A stretch of DNA of 64,000 bases from the NCBI RefSeq assembly GCF_003443615.1, contig NZ_CP031967.1:1922001-1986000 (forward strand), read 5' to 3'. A model generated the notes under the pieces. It ran no database searches and was not told where the DNA came from. It worked only from the letters and a program-made list of their open reading frames with translations. Shown one piece after another: positions 29,143-37,718 of this stretch. Numbering within the stretch: position 1 is the first letter of the stretch; every line of letters begins with the position of its first letter. The position numbers and the translations under genes are program-made. This DNA is from Alteromonas sp. BL110 (GTDB lineage Bacteria; Pseudomonadota; Gammaproteobacteria; Enterobacterales; Alteromonadaceae).

Positions 29143-31213
29143 TAGCGTTGTGCATGAAAACGGACAATTTTATAGGGTGTTAGCCATCACACCGGAACAC
29201 GCTATTTGGATTGATATATACAAACGACTTGCTGATCCTATTGAATTTGACCTAGGCGCAATAACCGAAGCTATTCAAAGCAAACACACACAAGTCGTCA
29301 GTGATCCATTCATCGATGAATCGCTAAAACGCCCCACCGAAGCTCAAAAAAAACGGTTAGAAGAAAACTGGTCAGTTATGCAAAAAGTTGCTGATAATCC
29401 TTATCGGCTCTTCAAACATGGATGGCTTCGACTCTACGAGGAAGTTATCGATCAGAATAATCCTGAGTTTTCCAAAAAACACTTTTACAAGCTTCTGCGT
29501 CAATTTTTACAGCGTGGTCAAAACAAGAATGCTTTAAGACCTGATTTCCATAAGCAGGGAGCGCCAAAGCAACCGAGAAACATTTCTAATAAAAAAGTAG
29601 GCAGACCGCGTATCACGACTGTTGGCAAAGGCATCCCAATTACGGATGAGATTAAACAATTGTTTAGGGAGGCAATTGATAAATATTATTTGAATTCCAT
29701 GAGAATGCCGTGGACAAAAGTTCATGACCTAGTGCTACTTAAATTTAGGAAGCAATATCCCACTATTACACGACAAGATTCACCAACTATTACGCAGCTA
29801 AAACACTTGTTTAATATGGAATACAAAGCCATTAAAACCGCACAAGCGCGTAACACAGCAATAGCGTTCGAAAAGGACGTGAGGCAACTTACTAGCACAG
29901 CGACTGCTCAAGTGCTTGGACCCGGAGACAGGTTTGAGTTTGACGCCACCATCATTGATCTTTATTTGGTCAGTGAAAAAGACCCATCAAAAATTATTGG
30001 TCGACCCACGCTTCTTATTGTAATCGATGTTTTTTCTCGTTTAACGGCAGGTTTCTACCTAACTTTTGAACCACCATCCTATGTTTTAGCCATGATGTCA
30101 TTGGCAAACTGTTTAGAAAATAAAGTAGACGTTTGTAGGCGTTTAGGCATTTCAATCGAGTTTGAAGATTGGCCAGCGCTAGGTCTTCCAACGGCAGTAT
30201 TAGCGGATAAAGGAGAGCTTCTTACCCACCAAGCAGATTCTTTAGTCAACGTGTTTAACACCCGTATAGAAAACGCAAAAGCTCGCCGAGGTGACGCTAA
30301 AGGCATTGTTGAACAGAGATTTAGAACCTTACAGGCTGAATTTAAGCCTTATGCCCCCGGCGTTGTGACAACAGAAACAGTTAAAAAAAGAGGGGGTAAG
30401 GATTATCGCCTAGATGCGAAATTGTCTCTGCGACAAATGGAAGAGATCATTGCCTTACTTATATACAAGCATAATTTAAAAGGGATGAAAAAATATGATG
30501 CTGATGAAGGGATTCCCGATGACCTGCCCTACACCCCAAAAGACTTGTGGCAATGGGGAATAACGAATAGGTCTGGTGCCTTAAAATCATATGACGTGGA
30601 AAAGTTTAAGGTGCTAACTTTACCGAGAAATACCGCGACGGTTTCAAATGAAGGAATAAAGTATCAGTCTCTGACTTATAGTTGTTCAGAGGCTTTCGAA
30701 AAAGGATGGTTTATTCGAGACAAGCATCGAACCAGACCACAGAAAGTCGAAATAGGATTTGACCCAAGGAGCACGAATAAAATTTATGTGTTCCCACTGG
30801 GGCAGACTTCTCAGTATTGGATAGCGCAGTTGACCGACCGAAGCCGCGCGTATAAAGATATGACGTTTTATGAAGCCAAGCTTTCGATGCAAGTAAGTAA
30901 ACTAGCAAACAGTGAGGCAGCCAATGCCAATAAAGACAAACAGCTCTCTGCTGATGAAGAAATTCAAAAGCGCATGGAGTCAGCAGAAAAGCGAGCCAAA
31001 ACTGGCAGCATATCTACATCCAATAGTGCTCGTATTAAATCTATAAAAAGTAATAAAAAGGAAGCTATAGCTCAAGAGCGCAAGGATCGTGCGGTCGGCA
31101 GCATTCCTGATAATGGTACTAAAGCACCGCCAAATAATGTTCAACCGATGAAAAGACAGGAAGATTTCTCTCACCCTGATATTCCAGATGATATATATGG
31201 AGACGAAGATTGA
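29129..31213 (+). CDS. tnsB: Tn7-type DDE transposase TnsB
   Basis: TnsB binds the transposon ends and joins the 3' ends to target DNA. The product is 694 residues from the ATG at 29129 (GGAG 7 bases upstream); an earlier in-frame ATG at 29048 lies well inside tnsA and was rejected. The RNase-H-fold triad is intact: Asp272 (FEFDATIID), Asp360 (VLADKGEL) and Glu395 (GIVEQRF), again one off Tn7 Asp273/Asp361/Glu396. The N-terminal region includes the HTH domains for end recognition; the C-terminal tail is Lys/Ser-rich and contacts TnsC in Tn7. Confidence 0.96.
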   Translation: MLLVNSVVHENGQFYRVLAITPEHAIWIDIYKRLADPIEFDLGAITEAIQSKHTQVVSDPFIDESLKRPTEAQKKRLEENWSVMQKVADNPYRLFKHGWLRLYEEVIDQNNPEFSKKHFYKLLRQFLQRGQNKNALRPDFHKQGAPKQPRNISNKKVGRPRITTVGKGIPITDEIKQLFREAIDKYYLNSMRMPWTKVHDLVLLKFRKQYPTITRQDSPTITQLKHLFNMEYKAIKTAQARNTAIAFEKDVRQLTSTATAQVLGPGDRFEFDATIIDLYLVSEKDPSKIIGRPTLLIVIDVFSRLTAGFYLTFEPPSYVLAMMSLANCLENKVDVCRRLGISIEFEDWPALGLPTAVLADKGELLTHQADSLVNVFNTRIENAKARRGDAKGIVEQRFRTLQAEFKPYAPGVVTTETVKKRGGKDYRLDAKLSLRQMEEIIALLIYKHNLKGMKKYDADEGIPDDLPYTPKDLWQWGITNRSGALKSYDVEKFKVLTLPRNTATVSNEGIKYQSLTYSCSEAFEKGWFIRDKHRTRPQKVEIGFDPRSTNKIYVFPLGQTSQYWIAQLTDRSRAYKDMTFYEAKLSMQVSKLANSEAANANKDKQLSADEEIQKRMESAEKRAKTGSISTSNSARIKSIKSNKKEAIAQERKDRAVGSIPDNGTKAPPNNVQPMKRQEDFSHPDIPDDIYGDED

Positions 31214-32835
31214 AAACGCCTTATGTAGCGGTAACAGCAAATTATATTGATCCGGGGCTAGAAGAGTATCGTGGTAACCCGCTTATTGAAGCCTTGCCTA
31301 AGATTTACGAGGACGATCTTGTATTAGCAAAGACATTGGCATCCCGCCCAACACATAGTGAGGGTGACTTAAAGCTACATCCTAAATTGCGAATGCACGC
31401 GTTAGGGCGATTACTTGATGGTGACTTTTTTCATCCATTGCCAAACCACCTAAACCTCGAAAAAAAGTTGTCCCTGATGATTCGTAGCGGTTACGTTAAA
31501 CGAAACCCTGCAAAACATTACGACAAAAAATTGATGCAAGAAAACTATTTAAAATCTCAAGGAAAAGAAGAGAGAATTCAAATATTCCCTACCACAGATC
31601 GATCAGTTCAGAGTACGACGTTAATTGGCTGCTCTGGAAGTGGCAAAACTACGGCGGTAAGGAAAGTTTTATCAACATACCCTCAATTAATTGAGCACCC
31701 TGACTACAACATGCATCAACAACTCGTCTACGTGGTTGTTGAATGTCCCTATAACGGCGATTTAGCGAATCTATGTAAGAATTTCTTTCACTCGATTGAC
31801 GAGGTGCTCAATACTAAGTATCACCGACGCTATGGTTATGAGATTCGAGTAGGCGAAAAAACTTTATTGCAAGCAATGAAACAGATAGTGATAGACCATT
31901 CGCTGGGTTTACTTGTGATAGACGAGATTCAGCACCTGCAAGATACCAAAGACAAACGTGATGAACTGTTAAACTTTTTTACTGAATTGACTAATACCAT
32001 CGGTGTTCCAGTACTTATCGTCGGAACTCCAAAAGCCTCGGGTATTTGGAAGGATTTGCGTGGCGCTAGGAGGGAAATTGGTTTTGGTAGTATGAACTGG
32101 GGAATATCCAAAACTGAAAGCGATATGAAGCAATGGCGGAGCTTTTCTATGCGACTATGGCGTTTTCAATGGGTTAAGAAGCGAACCCAAACGCCGGATA
32201 GCGATCTGCTTGAACACTTATTCGTACTGTCGCAGGGTATTATTGACATCACAATTAAGCTGTTTGTGATTGCACAGATAAGAGCAATTGTTACAAAAGC
32301 TGAAGAAATCACTATTCCATTGCTTGATACCGTTTATGCGGAAGAAATGAAAAGCGTACACCCTATGCTAGACGCTTTACGCTCTGGTAACGAGAAGGAA
32401 ATCCTGAAGTATTCTGACCTTTTGATACCTACGGTTGATATTGAGGATGTTGTGAAAAACATGCCGCAATATGTTGAGGAACTTGATAAGTCAGAGCAGA
32501 GGGAGCCTGAAGAAAATGAGCTGAAATCATTATTAGAGTTTTTCAAACTCGACTACAAGGAGCATGTCAGTGAAATTGCGCTTTTAAAAGATGAGTACCC
32601 TGACATCGACAATGTCAGCCTTGTAAGAAAGTTAATTGCTGAAGTTGATGCAAGCAAAGTAAGTTTAAAATCGGTTCAGAAAAAAGAGCAAAAACCAAAG
32701 ACCAACGTCATCCCTTACGCCAAATGGTCGAAGCTTGACCATGATGATCTTCGGTATATTCGTTCCCAGTCCAATACTGAGTCCGAGATGCACTCGAATC
32801 TGGTCAAGGCTGGCTTAATAGCTGCTGTGGATTAG
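31210..32835 (+). CDS. tnsC: Tn7-type AAA+ regulator TnsC
   Basis: TnsC is the ATP-dependent matchmaker that links the target selector (TnsD or TnsE) to TnsAB and mediates target immunity. The 541-residue product is close to Tn7 TnsC (555). Walker A GCSGSGKTT starts at residue 140 and Walker B LLVIDEIQHL near residue 234. The start is TTG at 31210, overlapping the tnsB stop (TTGA), with GGAG upstream. It is the last gene of tnsABC; tnsD does not follow as in Tn7 but lies 26 kb away. Confidence 0.95.
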   Translation: MKTPYVAVTANYIDPGLEEYRGNPLIEALPKIYEDDLVLAKTLASRPTHSEGDLKLHPKLRMHALGRLLDGDFFHPLPNHLNLEKKLSLMIRSGYVKRNPAKHYDKKLMQENYLKSQGKEERIQIFPTTDRSVQSTTLIGCSGSGKTTAVRKVLSTYPQLIEHPDYNMHQQLVYVVVECPYNGDLANLCKNFFHSIDEVLNTKYHRRYGYEIRVGEKTLLQAMKQIVIDHSLGLLVIDEIQHLQDTKDKRDELLNFFTELTNTIGVPVLIVGTPKASGIWKDLRGARREIGFGSMNWGISKTESDMKQWRSFSMRLWRFQWVKKRTQTPDSDLLEHLFVLSQGIIDITIKLFVIAQIRAIVTKAEEITIPLLDTVYAEEMKSVHPMLDALRSGNEKEILKYSDLLIPTVDIEDVVKNMPQYVEELDKSEQREPEENELKSLLEFFKLDYKEHVSEIALLKDEYPDIDNVSLVRKLIAEVDASKVSLKSVQKKEQKPKTNVIPYAKWSKLDHDDLRYIRSQSNTESEMHSNLVKAGLIAAVD

Positions 32836-33053
32836 CTTTATTTGCATGAGGTTGATTTTGGTTGTGAGAGCTACCTGTATTTGAAACATCTGGCTGGCTT
32901 TGTTCTTTTATACTACGACAGGACTTTTCTTTCTCATGAATCAACACTATCTTGTATGTTGAAGTTATTTGGTTAGGCATGAGAATGGGCGTATGAGTTT
33001 CTGGCAACTCTCGAAATTAGTCGGCTTTTAGCTTCTTATTCAAAGGAGATTTC

Positions 33054-33266
33054 ATGGATAAACTTGATGTTCTTCGACTTGCTGAAAGGGTCGCCCAAGA
33101 ATCGGCATCGGGTTCTATTGCGGCCGAACTTTTGAGTAATGGAAATGATTTGTATGAGCCTAGTCAGACAAGTAAGAAACTCAGGCGAATTACACCGAAT
33201 GGTGAAATTTCCGAAGGCTATCTTAAGGAAAATCGATTCGTCGTAGAAAAGATCTTTACCGTTTAA
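33054..33266 (+). CDS. Hypothetical 70-residue protein
   Basis: The product is a small soluble protein, MDKLDVLRLAERVAQES then a Lys/Arg-rich middle (SKKLRRITPNG), not recognised. A strong ribosome-binding site AAAGGAG lies 5 bases before the ATG, which supports coding. It lies between tnsC and merR on the same strand, at the junction of the transposition genes and the cargo. No function is proposed. Confidence 0.6.
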   Translation: MDKLDVLRLAERVAQESASGSIAAELLSNGNDLYEPSQTSKKLRRITPNGEISEGYLKENRFVVEKIFTV

Positions 33267-33487
33267 CGCGATAGTTGATTTTTTGGGAAAAGGGCTAATA
33301 CTCTCCTCAGATTTACTAGTGTTATCAGGAAGGGAAATTATCGGTCTAATTACCGAGCGACTTTGTCGCATGAAACTTTGCAGTTACTGTTATTTTCCGC
33401 CATGAATCTATGAAAACTTGCTTTAAAGTATGACCTAATGCCACTTTTTGCTTAATGAAGATAGACTCAGACTATGCGGGGCAATTA

Positions 33488-33871
33488 ATGTACACAATAA
33501 GTAAACTTGCGAAAGAAGCAAATGTAGGTGTAGAAACCATTCGTTTCTATGAAAGGAAGGCCTTATTGGAACAACCGATAAAACCATTGCAAGGATACAG
33601 GCAATATACACAGCAGGCACTTACCAGAGTGTTATTTATAAAGCGTGCTCAGTATTTAGGTTTTACATTGGCTGAAATATCATCACTATTAGTCTTAAGT
33701 GCCAGCAGCTGTGACGACGTCCAGTCCCTCGCTGAGCATAAACTGGATATTATTGAAGATAAGTTAAAAGACTTAAATCGTCTTAAAGGCAGCCTTGAAT
33801 CCCTCGTATCAGACTGTAAAAACAACCCGAAAAACAAAATCTGCCCCATCATTCAGTCACTCCAGCCGTAA
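33488..33871 (+). CDS. merR: Mercury-responsive regulator MerR
   Basis: MerR represses and, with Hg(II), activates the mer promoter by twisting operator DNA. The 127-residue product has the N-terminal winged HTH (YTISKLAKEANVGVETIRFYER) and Hg ligands Cys75, Cys110 and Cys119, spaced 35 and 9 as in Tn501 MerR Cys82/117/126. ATG 33488 was chosen over 33455 because it matches the family start. Unusually for a Gram-negative mer module, it is codirectional with merTP, with the operator between them. Confidence 0.93.
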   Translation: MYTISKLAKEANVGVETIRFYERKALLEQPIKPLQGYRQYTQQALTRVLFIKRAQYLGFTLAEISSLLVLSASSCDDVQSLAEHKLDIIEDKLKDLNRLKGSLESLVSDCKNNPKNKICPIIQSLQP

Positions 33872-33885
33872 AATAACACTACCAC

Positions 33886-33917
33886 TTGACTCCGTACCTA
33901 GATACGGAGTGTATGCT
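33886..33917 (+). promoter_or_regulatory. mer promoter/operator
   Basis: A -35 TTGACT at 33886-33891 and a -10-like TATGCT at 33912-33917 flank the dyad CTCCGTA/TACGGAG, an overlong spacer of 19-20 bp as in MerR-controlled promoters. It drives merT onward. Confidence 0.85.
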
Positions 33918-33946
33918 TCAGATTGTTTAAAAAATTACGTCATAAT

Positions 33947-34291
33947 ATGGTAAAAAGTAGTCAACTATCTATCTTAGGCGGTCTTGTTGCCGCCATCGGT
34001 GCTAGTGCATGTTGTGCTGGGCCGCTGGTGCTTCTTTTAATGGGTATTAGCGGAACGTGGATCAGCCATCTAACGCTTTTAGACCCTTATCGCCCTATTT
34101 TTATTTTTGCCGTAGTAGTTTTATTTGGGTTTGCAGGGTGGCAAACCCATCGGCCCATAAACGACTGTGCAAAAGGTGAGTTATGTTCAATCTCTAAAGT
34201 AAGAGCGCGAAGAAAAGTAATTTTTTGGTCTACCGCGCTGTTGGCGTTTCTTTTTATCACCAGTAATTACTGGATTATATGGCTAGTATAG
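33947..34291 (+). CDS. merT: Mercuric ion transporter MerT
   Basis: MerT carries Hg(II) across the inner membrane to cytoplasmic mercuric reductase. The 114-residue product has three membrane helices, the vicinal pair Cys22-Cys23 (SACCAGP) in helix 1 and the loop pair Cys74/Cys80 (DCAKGELC), matching Tn501 MerT. ATG 33947 was preferred over an in-frame TTG at 33923 by fit to the family. merP follows 31 bp later. No merA is present downstream. Confidence 0.93.
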   Translation: MVKSSQLSILGGLVAAIGASACCAGPLVLLLMGISGTWISHLTLLDPYRPIFIFAVVVLFGFAGWQTHRPINDCAKGELCSISKVRARRKVIFWSTALLAFLFITSNYWIIWLV

Positions 34292-34322
34292 CTACTATCA
34301 CCTTAATTTTATCGGAGAAAAA

Positions 34323-34598
34323 ATGAAGAAAATTTTTATCACATCACTGTTGTTAATAAGCAGCACTGCAACATTCGCGAAAGATGTAACACTTACTTTA
34401 GAAGTGCCTTCAATGGATTGTGCTACATGCCCGATAACAGTAAAAAAAGCGCTTGAGCGTGTTGAAGGTGTAATGAAAGTGGATGTTACATTCGAAAATA
34501 AACTTGCTGTTGTAAAATTTGACGATGAAGTAACTAACCCGGATGTACTAACGAAAGCGACAGAGAATGCTGGTTTCCCTTCACGAATAAAATCGTAA
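34323..34598 (+). CDS. merP: Periplasmic mercury-binding protein MerP
   Basis: MerP scavenges Hg(II) in the periplasm and passes it to MerT. The 91-residue precursor has a signal peptide (cleavage after about residue 19, TFA-K) and an HMA fold with the metal motif MDCATCP (Cys33, Cys36). Length matches MerP of Tn501 and Tn21. It is second in merTP and preceded by TCGGAG. Confidence 0.95.
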   Translation: MKKIFITSLLLISSTATFAKDVTLTLEVPSMDCATCPITVKKALERVEGVMKVDVTFENKLAVVKFDDEVTNPDVLTKATENAGFPSRIKS

Positions 34599-34630
34599 CT
34601 TATTTTCGAATTGTTCTCTTTAACTTACAT

Positions 34631-34858
34631 GTGGAGCACTGCGCTTTGGCGAAAATAGAGCTTTTATCGGCAATTACATGTCCTCAATGCAATCATAGCC
34701 AGCAAGAGGAAATGCCAACCACTGCATGTCAATTTTTCTATGAATGCACTCACTGCAAAACAGTGTTGAAACCTCTTAGCGGAGACTGCTGCGTTTACTG
34801 CTCATATGGAACAGTTAAATGCCCCCCAATTCAAGAGGGTAGCGGTTGTTGCGGTTAG
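34631..34858 (+). CDS. GDCCVxC-domain small Cys-rich protein
   Basis: The 75-residue product has 12 or so cysteines, including CPQC, CTHC and the signature GDCCVYCSYGTVKCPP (from residue 51). This matches a small conserved (seleno)protein family named for its GDCCVxC motif and often found next to mercury-resistance genes. The motif suggests thiol-metal chemistry, perhaps Hg or organomercury handling, but no activity is established here. It follows merP and ends 4 bases before the convergent MerR-family gene. Confidence 0.85.
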   Translation: MEHCALAKIELLSAITCPQCNHSQQEEMPTTACQFFYECTHCKTVLKPLSGDCCVYCSYGTVKCPPIQEGSGCCG

Positions 34859-35295
34859 CAGATTAGCTGGGACTCATTATCCGTATTAGAAGAACACGCC
34901 TCTGCAATGCTATCTAACTGATGCAATACCCCGCACTCCTTAACCTTCTTATTATGATCACAAGCAGAACGAATGGAGACCAGTGTTCCTTGTAGTGCTT
35001 TTAATTCAGCTATCCGATGTTCGATATCGTCAACATGCTTATCTATTGTAGTATTAACGTTTTCGCAGCTATTCTCTGGGTTTGCTCGGGTTTCCAGTAC
35101 TAATTTAATTTCCTCGATTGTCATATCTAATGCGCGACATTGCTTTATAAACAATAACTGCTTCAGTGCATCTTCAGAGTAGCTTCGATAATTCGATGCC
35201 GTTCGCTCAGGTGCAGCCAATAGTGATTTACGCTCATAAAAACGAATTGTCTGAATACTTAACCCTGTCTTAGCTGCCAGAAGCCCAATTTTCAT
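34855..35295 (-). CDS. CadR/PbrR-type MerR-family metal regulator
   Basis: The 146-residue product has the MerR HTH (GLSIQTIRFYERKSLL) and metal ligands Cys77, Cys112 and Cys121 (spacing 35 and 9) as in the Cd(II)/Pb(II) sensors CadR and PbrR, plus extra C-terminal cysteines (EACSS, LIC). It is divergent from a cation transporter, with a perfect operator dyad between them. It should activate that transporter in response to Cd, Pb or Zn; which metal cannot be decided from sequence. Confidence 0.9.
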   Translation of the reverse strand: MKIGLLAAKTGLSIQTIRFYERKSLLAAPERTASNYRSYSEDALKQLLFIKQCRALDMTIEEIKLVLETRANPENSCENVNTTIDKHVDDIEHRIAELKALQGTLVSIRSACDHNKKVKECGVLHQLDSIAEACSSNTDNESQLIC

Positions 35296-35312
35296 TTTAA
35301 CTTGCCTAAAGC

Positions 35313-35343
35313 TTGACTCTATACCAAGTATAGAGTTTACACT
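35313..35343 (+). promoter_or_regulatory. CadR/PbrR-type promoter-operator
   Basis: TTGACT at 35313-35318, a 19-bp spacer and TACACT at 35338-35343 enclose a perfect dyad with 9-bp arms ACTCTATAC and GTATAGAGT (35316-35336, centre CAA). This is the elongated spacer characteristic of MerR-family activation. Confidence 0.9.
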
Positions 35344-35374
35344 CGCATTATAGGTGAGTAAAGCGAGTGTTTTT

Positions 35375-36001
35375 ATGAGTGGTTGTGGGTGCGAAATTGA
35401 GATAAAAGACCAAGAACAAAAGGCAGTTCTCTACTGGCTATTGGGCATCAATGCTGTGATGTTTATCATTGAAATGAGTGTAGGGTTACTCGCTGACTCA
35501 ACAGCACTTATTGCAGACTCCCTTGATATGTTGGCTGACGCAGTCGTTTACGGTGTTGGTATATATGCAGTAGGGAAAACAATTGTTCACAAAGCCAATG
35601 CTGCAAAGGTAAGTGGATATTTTCAATTGGCATTAGGCCTATTAATTTTGTTTGACATAGCTCGTCGCGCAACCTTTGGAAGTGGGCCTGAATCTATGCT
35701 TATGATGGGCATGGGCGGTGTTGCACTTATCGCTAACGTTATATGTTTGGCGATAATCAGAAAACAAAAAAATGGCGAGGTGCATATGCGAGCAAGTTGG
35801 ATATTCTCGGCAAACGACGTCATTGCAAACATAGGAGTGATATTGGCGGGTGTGATGGTTTATCTATTCGATACTCGTTGGCCTGATTTGGTCATAGGTT
35901 TTATTGTGTCTATCGTTGTGTTACGAGGCGCAGTCTTAATTCTAAAAGACGCCAGACAGGAATTCCGTGAAAACAGCTCGACGAATGGAGAGATCGTATG
36001 A
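35375..36001 (+). CDS. Cation transporter (CDF-like) of the cad/pbr module
   Basis: The 208-residue membrane protein starts MSGCGCEIEI and has about six helices with the CDF motif LIADSLDMLADAVVYG. It lacks the cytoplasmic C-terminal domain of full CDF exporters. It is likely a Cd/Zn/Co exporter under the divergent CadR/PbrR-type regulator. ATG 35375 is chosen; an in-frame GTG at 35354 would lie only about 11 bases after the -10 box. It overlaps the DUF3703 gene by 4 bp (ATGA). Confidence 0.88.
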   Translation: MSGCGCEIEIKDQEQKAVLYWLLGINAVMFIIEMSVGLLADSTALIADSLDMLADAVVYGVGIYAVGKTIVHKANAAKVSGYFQLALGLLILFDIARRATFGSGPESMLMMGMGGVALIANVICLAIIRKQKNGEVHMRASWIFSANDVIANIGVILAGVMVYLFDTRWPDLVIGFIVSIVVLRGAVLILKDARQEFRENSSTNGEIV

Positions 36002-36363
36002 ATTTCACTCAAGCAGCAAAACCTTACATACTTCAAAAACTGAGCGCCGCGCATCAATCCCTTTCGAACAATGACAATAAAGCAGGATTTAAGGCCTTAG
36101 AGGATGCTCATGTCATCGGTCAGCACTCAACATACCACCACACACGAGTGCATTATGAAATGCTTAAATTTGGAATAGAACGCCGCGACCTTAAAGAGAT
36201 ATTTGGACAAATTTTTAGAATGCTAGGTGCGCTGACTAAAACTCCAATTGGCTTATTGCCTGAGGGCAATACTGGTGGGGCAAACGTGAGTCCATTCAAG
36301 TCAATGTCTATTTCACCCGAAAACAAAGCCATATTGGAAAAAATTAGAAATGCACAGTCATAA
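35998..36363 (+). CDS. DUF3703 protein
   Basis: The 121-residue soluble protein has the family pattern ALEDAHVIGQH, HTRVHYEMLKFGI and a strongly conserved GNTGGANVSPFKSM tail. DUF3703 genes often accompany cation exporters in metal-resistance islands, but the biochemical role is unknown. Its start overlaps the upstream transporter stop, and the CzcD-like gene begins within its end, so the three are translationally coupled. Confidence 0.85.
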   Translation: MNFTQAAKPYILQKLSAAHQSLSNNDNKAGFKALEDAHVIGQHSTYHHTRVHYEMLKFGIERRDLKEIFGQIFRMLGALTKTPIGLLPEGNTGGANVSPFKSMSISPENKAILEKIRNAQS

Positions 36364-37249
36364 CCATTCACACTCGCAAGAGAATTCAACCGACGCGTCT
36401 AAACGTATTGGATGGGCGTTTTTCTTAAATGTGGTGTTCACTGTTATTGAATTCATTGGTGGATGGCTTACCAACAGCACCGCTATTATGGCTGACGCAG
36501 TGCACGATTTGGGTGATAGTCTTTCCATTGGTACAGCGTGGGGATTAAACAAGCTTAGCGATAAAGATTCTAATCAAACATTCTCATACGGCTACAAAAG
36601 ATTTTCCTTACTCGGTGCATTGATTAACGGTATTGTGCTGACGGTAGGCTCCATTTGGATATTGCTTGAAGCGATACCTCGTTTGGCTGAGCCTGAAATG
36701 CCCCAAGTTGAAGGGATGGTTTTATTGTCTATCTTTGGGATGGCAGTAAACGGCTTTGCGGCTTATAAACTGAGTGAGGGAGACTCATTAAATGAGCGAG
36801 TCCTCAACTGGCATTTGCTGGAAGATGTGCTTGGTTGGGTAGCAGTATTTATCGTGTCCATCGTCTTAATGTTTAAGCCTTGGCCTATTTTAGATCCAAT
36901 CTTATCCATTGGCTTTACTTTGTTCATCCTTTTCAATGTGTTCCGCAATCTCAAAGAAACCCTAATGCTGTTTTTGCAAGCAACGCCCGATGAAGAACAG
37001 CTTTCAAAGATTCGAAGCGATTTACTGGCAAACGATAAGGTAAGTGATCTTCATCATTTTCATATTTGGTCTCTAGACGGTGAGCGTAACGTAATGACGG
37101 TCCATCTTGTTCTTGATGAAGATGTCAGTCTTGAGCACCTCCAATCACTCAAAGAAAACATACACAGTTCGTTAGAAAAGTATAAATTTGAACATACGAC
37201 AGTTGAGCTGGAGTTTGCTAATGAACAATGTCGTGACGAAGTGAATTAG
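36350..37249 (+). CDS. CDF-family metal exporter (CzcD/ZitB-like)
   Basis: The 299-residue six-helix exporter has a His-rich N-terminus (HSHNHSHSQ), metal-site motifs in helix 2 (MADAVHDLGDS) and helix 5 (NWHLLEDVLG), and a C-terminal cytoplasmic domain with HHFHIWSLDG. It exchanges Zn, Cd or Co for protons at the inner membrane, feeding the periplasm from which CzcCBA removes metal. It overlaps the DUF3703 gene by 14 bp. Confidence 0.92.
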   Translation: MHSHNHSHSQENSTDASKRIGWAFFLNVVFTVIEFIGGWLTNSTAIMADAVHDLGDSLSIGTAWGLNKLSDKDSNQTFSYGYKRFSLLGALINGIVLTVGSIWILLEAIPRLAEPEMPQVEGMVLLSIFGMAVNGFAAYKLSEGDSLNERVLNWHLLEDVLGWVAVFIVSIVLMFKPWPILDPILSIGFTLFILFNVFRNLKETLMLFLQATPDEEQLSKIRSDLLANDKVSDLHHFHIWSLDGERNVMTVHLVLDEDVSLEHLQSLKENIHSSLEKYKFEHTTVELEFANEQCRDEVN

Positions 37250-37268
37250 GCTTGGTAACCTTTCATAC

Positions 37269-37646
37269 ATGAAAAATCTAAAACGCATAAGTTACATCGT
37301 GATCTCGCTGATACTCTTTCAGTCGTTTTCTGCTGTGGCGAATTCGTTAGATTTTCATGCAATAGACATTCAGCACTTGCAACACGAGCATAAGCATTCT
37401 GAGCACGAGCAAGTGCAGTCTGAGCTGTCTGCCAATGAAACCAGTGATAAAGTAAGTACAGAGCACCACAATCCTGCTGATTGTCACCATTGCGGCCACT
37501 GCCATGGCACACATGCACAATGGGTCAGTCAGAGTCATATCAACAGTCTGAAAACAGTGGTTTCAGTCCACAATTTCAACTATTTAGATGCGGTAATTGA
37601 CGCACCTATTAACCGCTTACTTCGCCCCCCCAAAATTACTTCCTAG
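37269..37646 (+). CDS. His-rich periplasmic protein of the czc module
   Basis: The 125-residue precursor has a signal peptide (about 1-24) and a mature part with clustered histidines (HLQHEHKHSEHE and CHHCGHCHGTHAQW). This composition implies periplasmic metal binding. The C-terminal RLLRPPK resembles the end of CopL/CzcI-type small regulatory proteins often found before efflux operons. It starts 20 bp after the CDF gene and 73 bp before czcC. The role is inferred. Confidence 0.78.
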   Translation: MKNLKRISYIVISLILFQSFSAVANSLDFHAIDIQHLQHEHKHSEHEQVQSELSANETSDKVSTEHHNPADCHHCGHCHGTHAQWVSQSHINSLKTVVSVHNFNYLDAVIDAPINRLLRPPKITS

Positions 37647-37718
37647 TACGTTTTTTCGATAGCACCGCGCTGATAACACTCGCGATGCTAAATATTGATA
37701 AATTATTAGGATATTCCA

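Noticed and set aside
33036..33371. Reverse-strand 111-codon frame opposite the 70-residue ORF
   Set aside because: No ribosome-binding site or recognisable motif; the forward ORF has a strong AAAGGAG and fits the gene direction.
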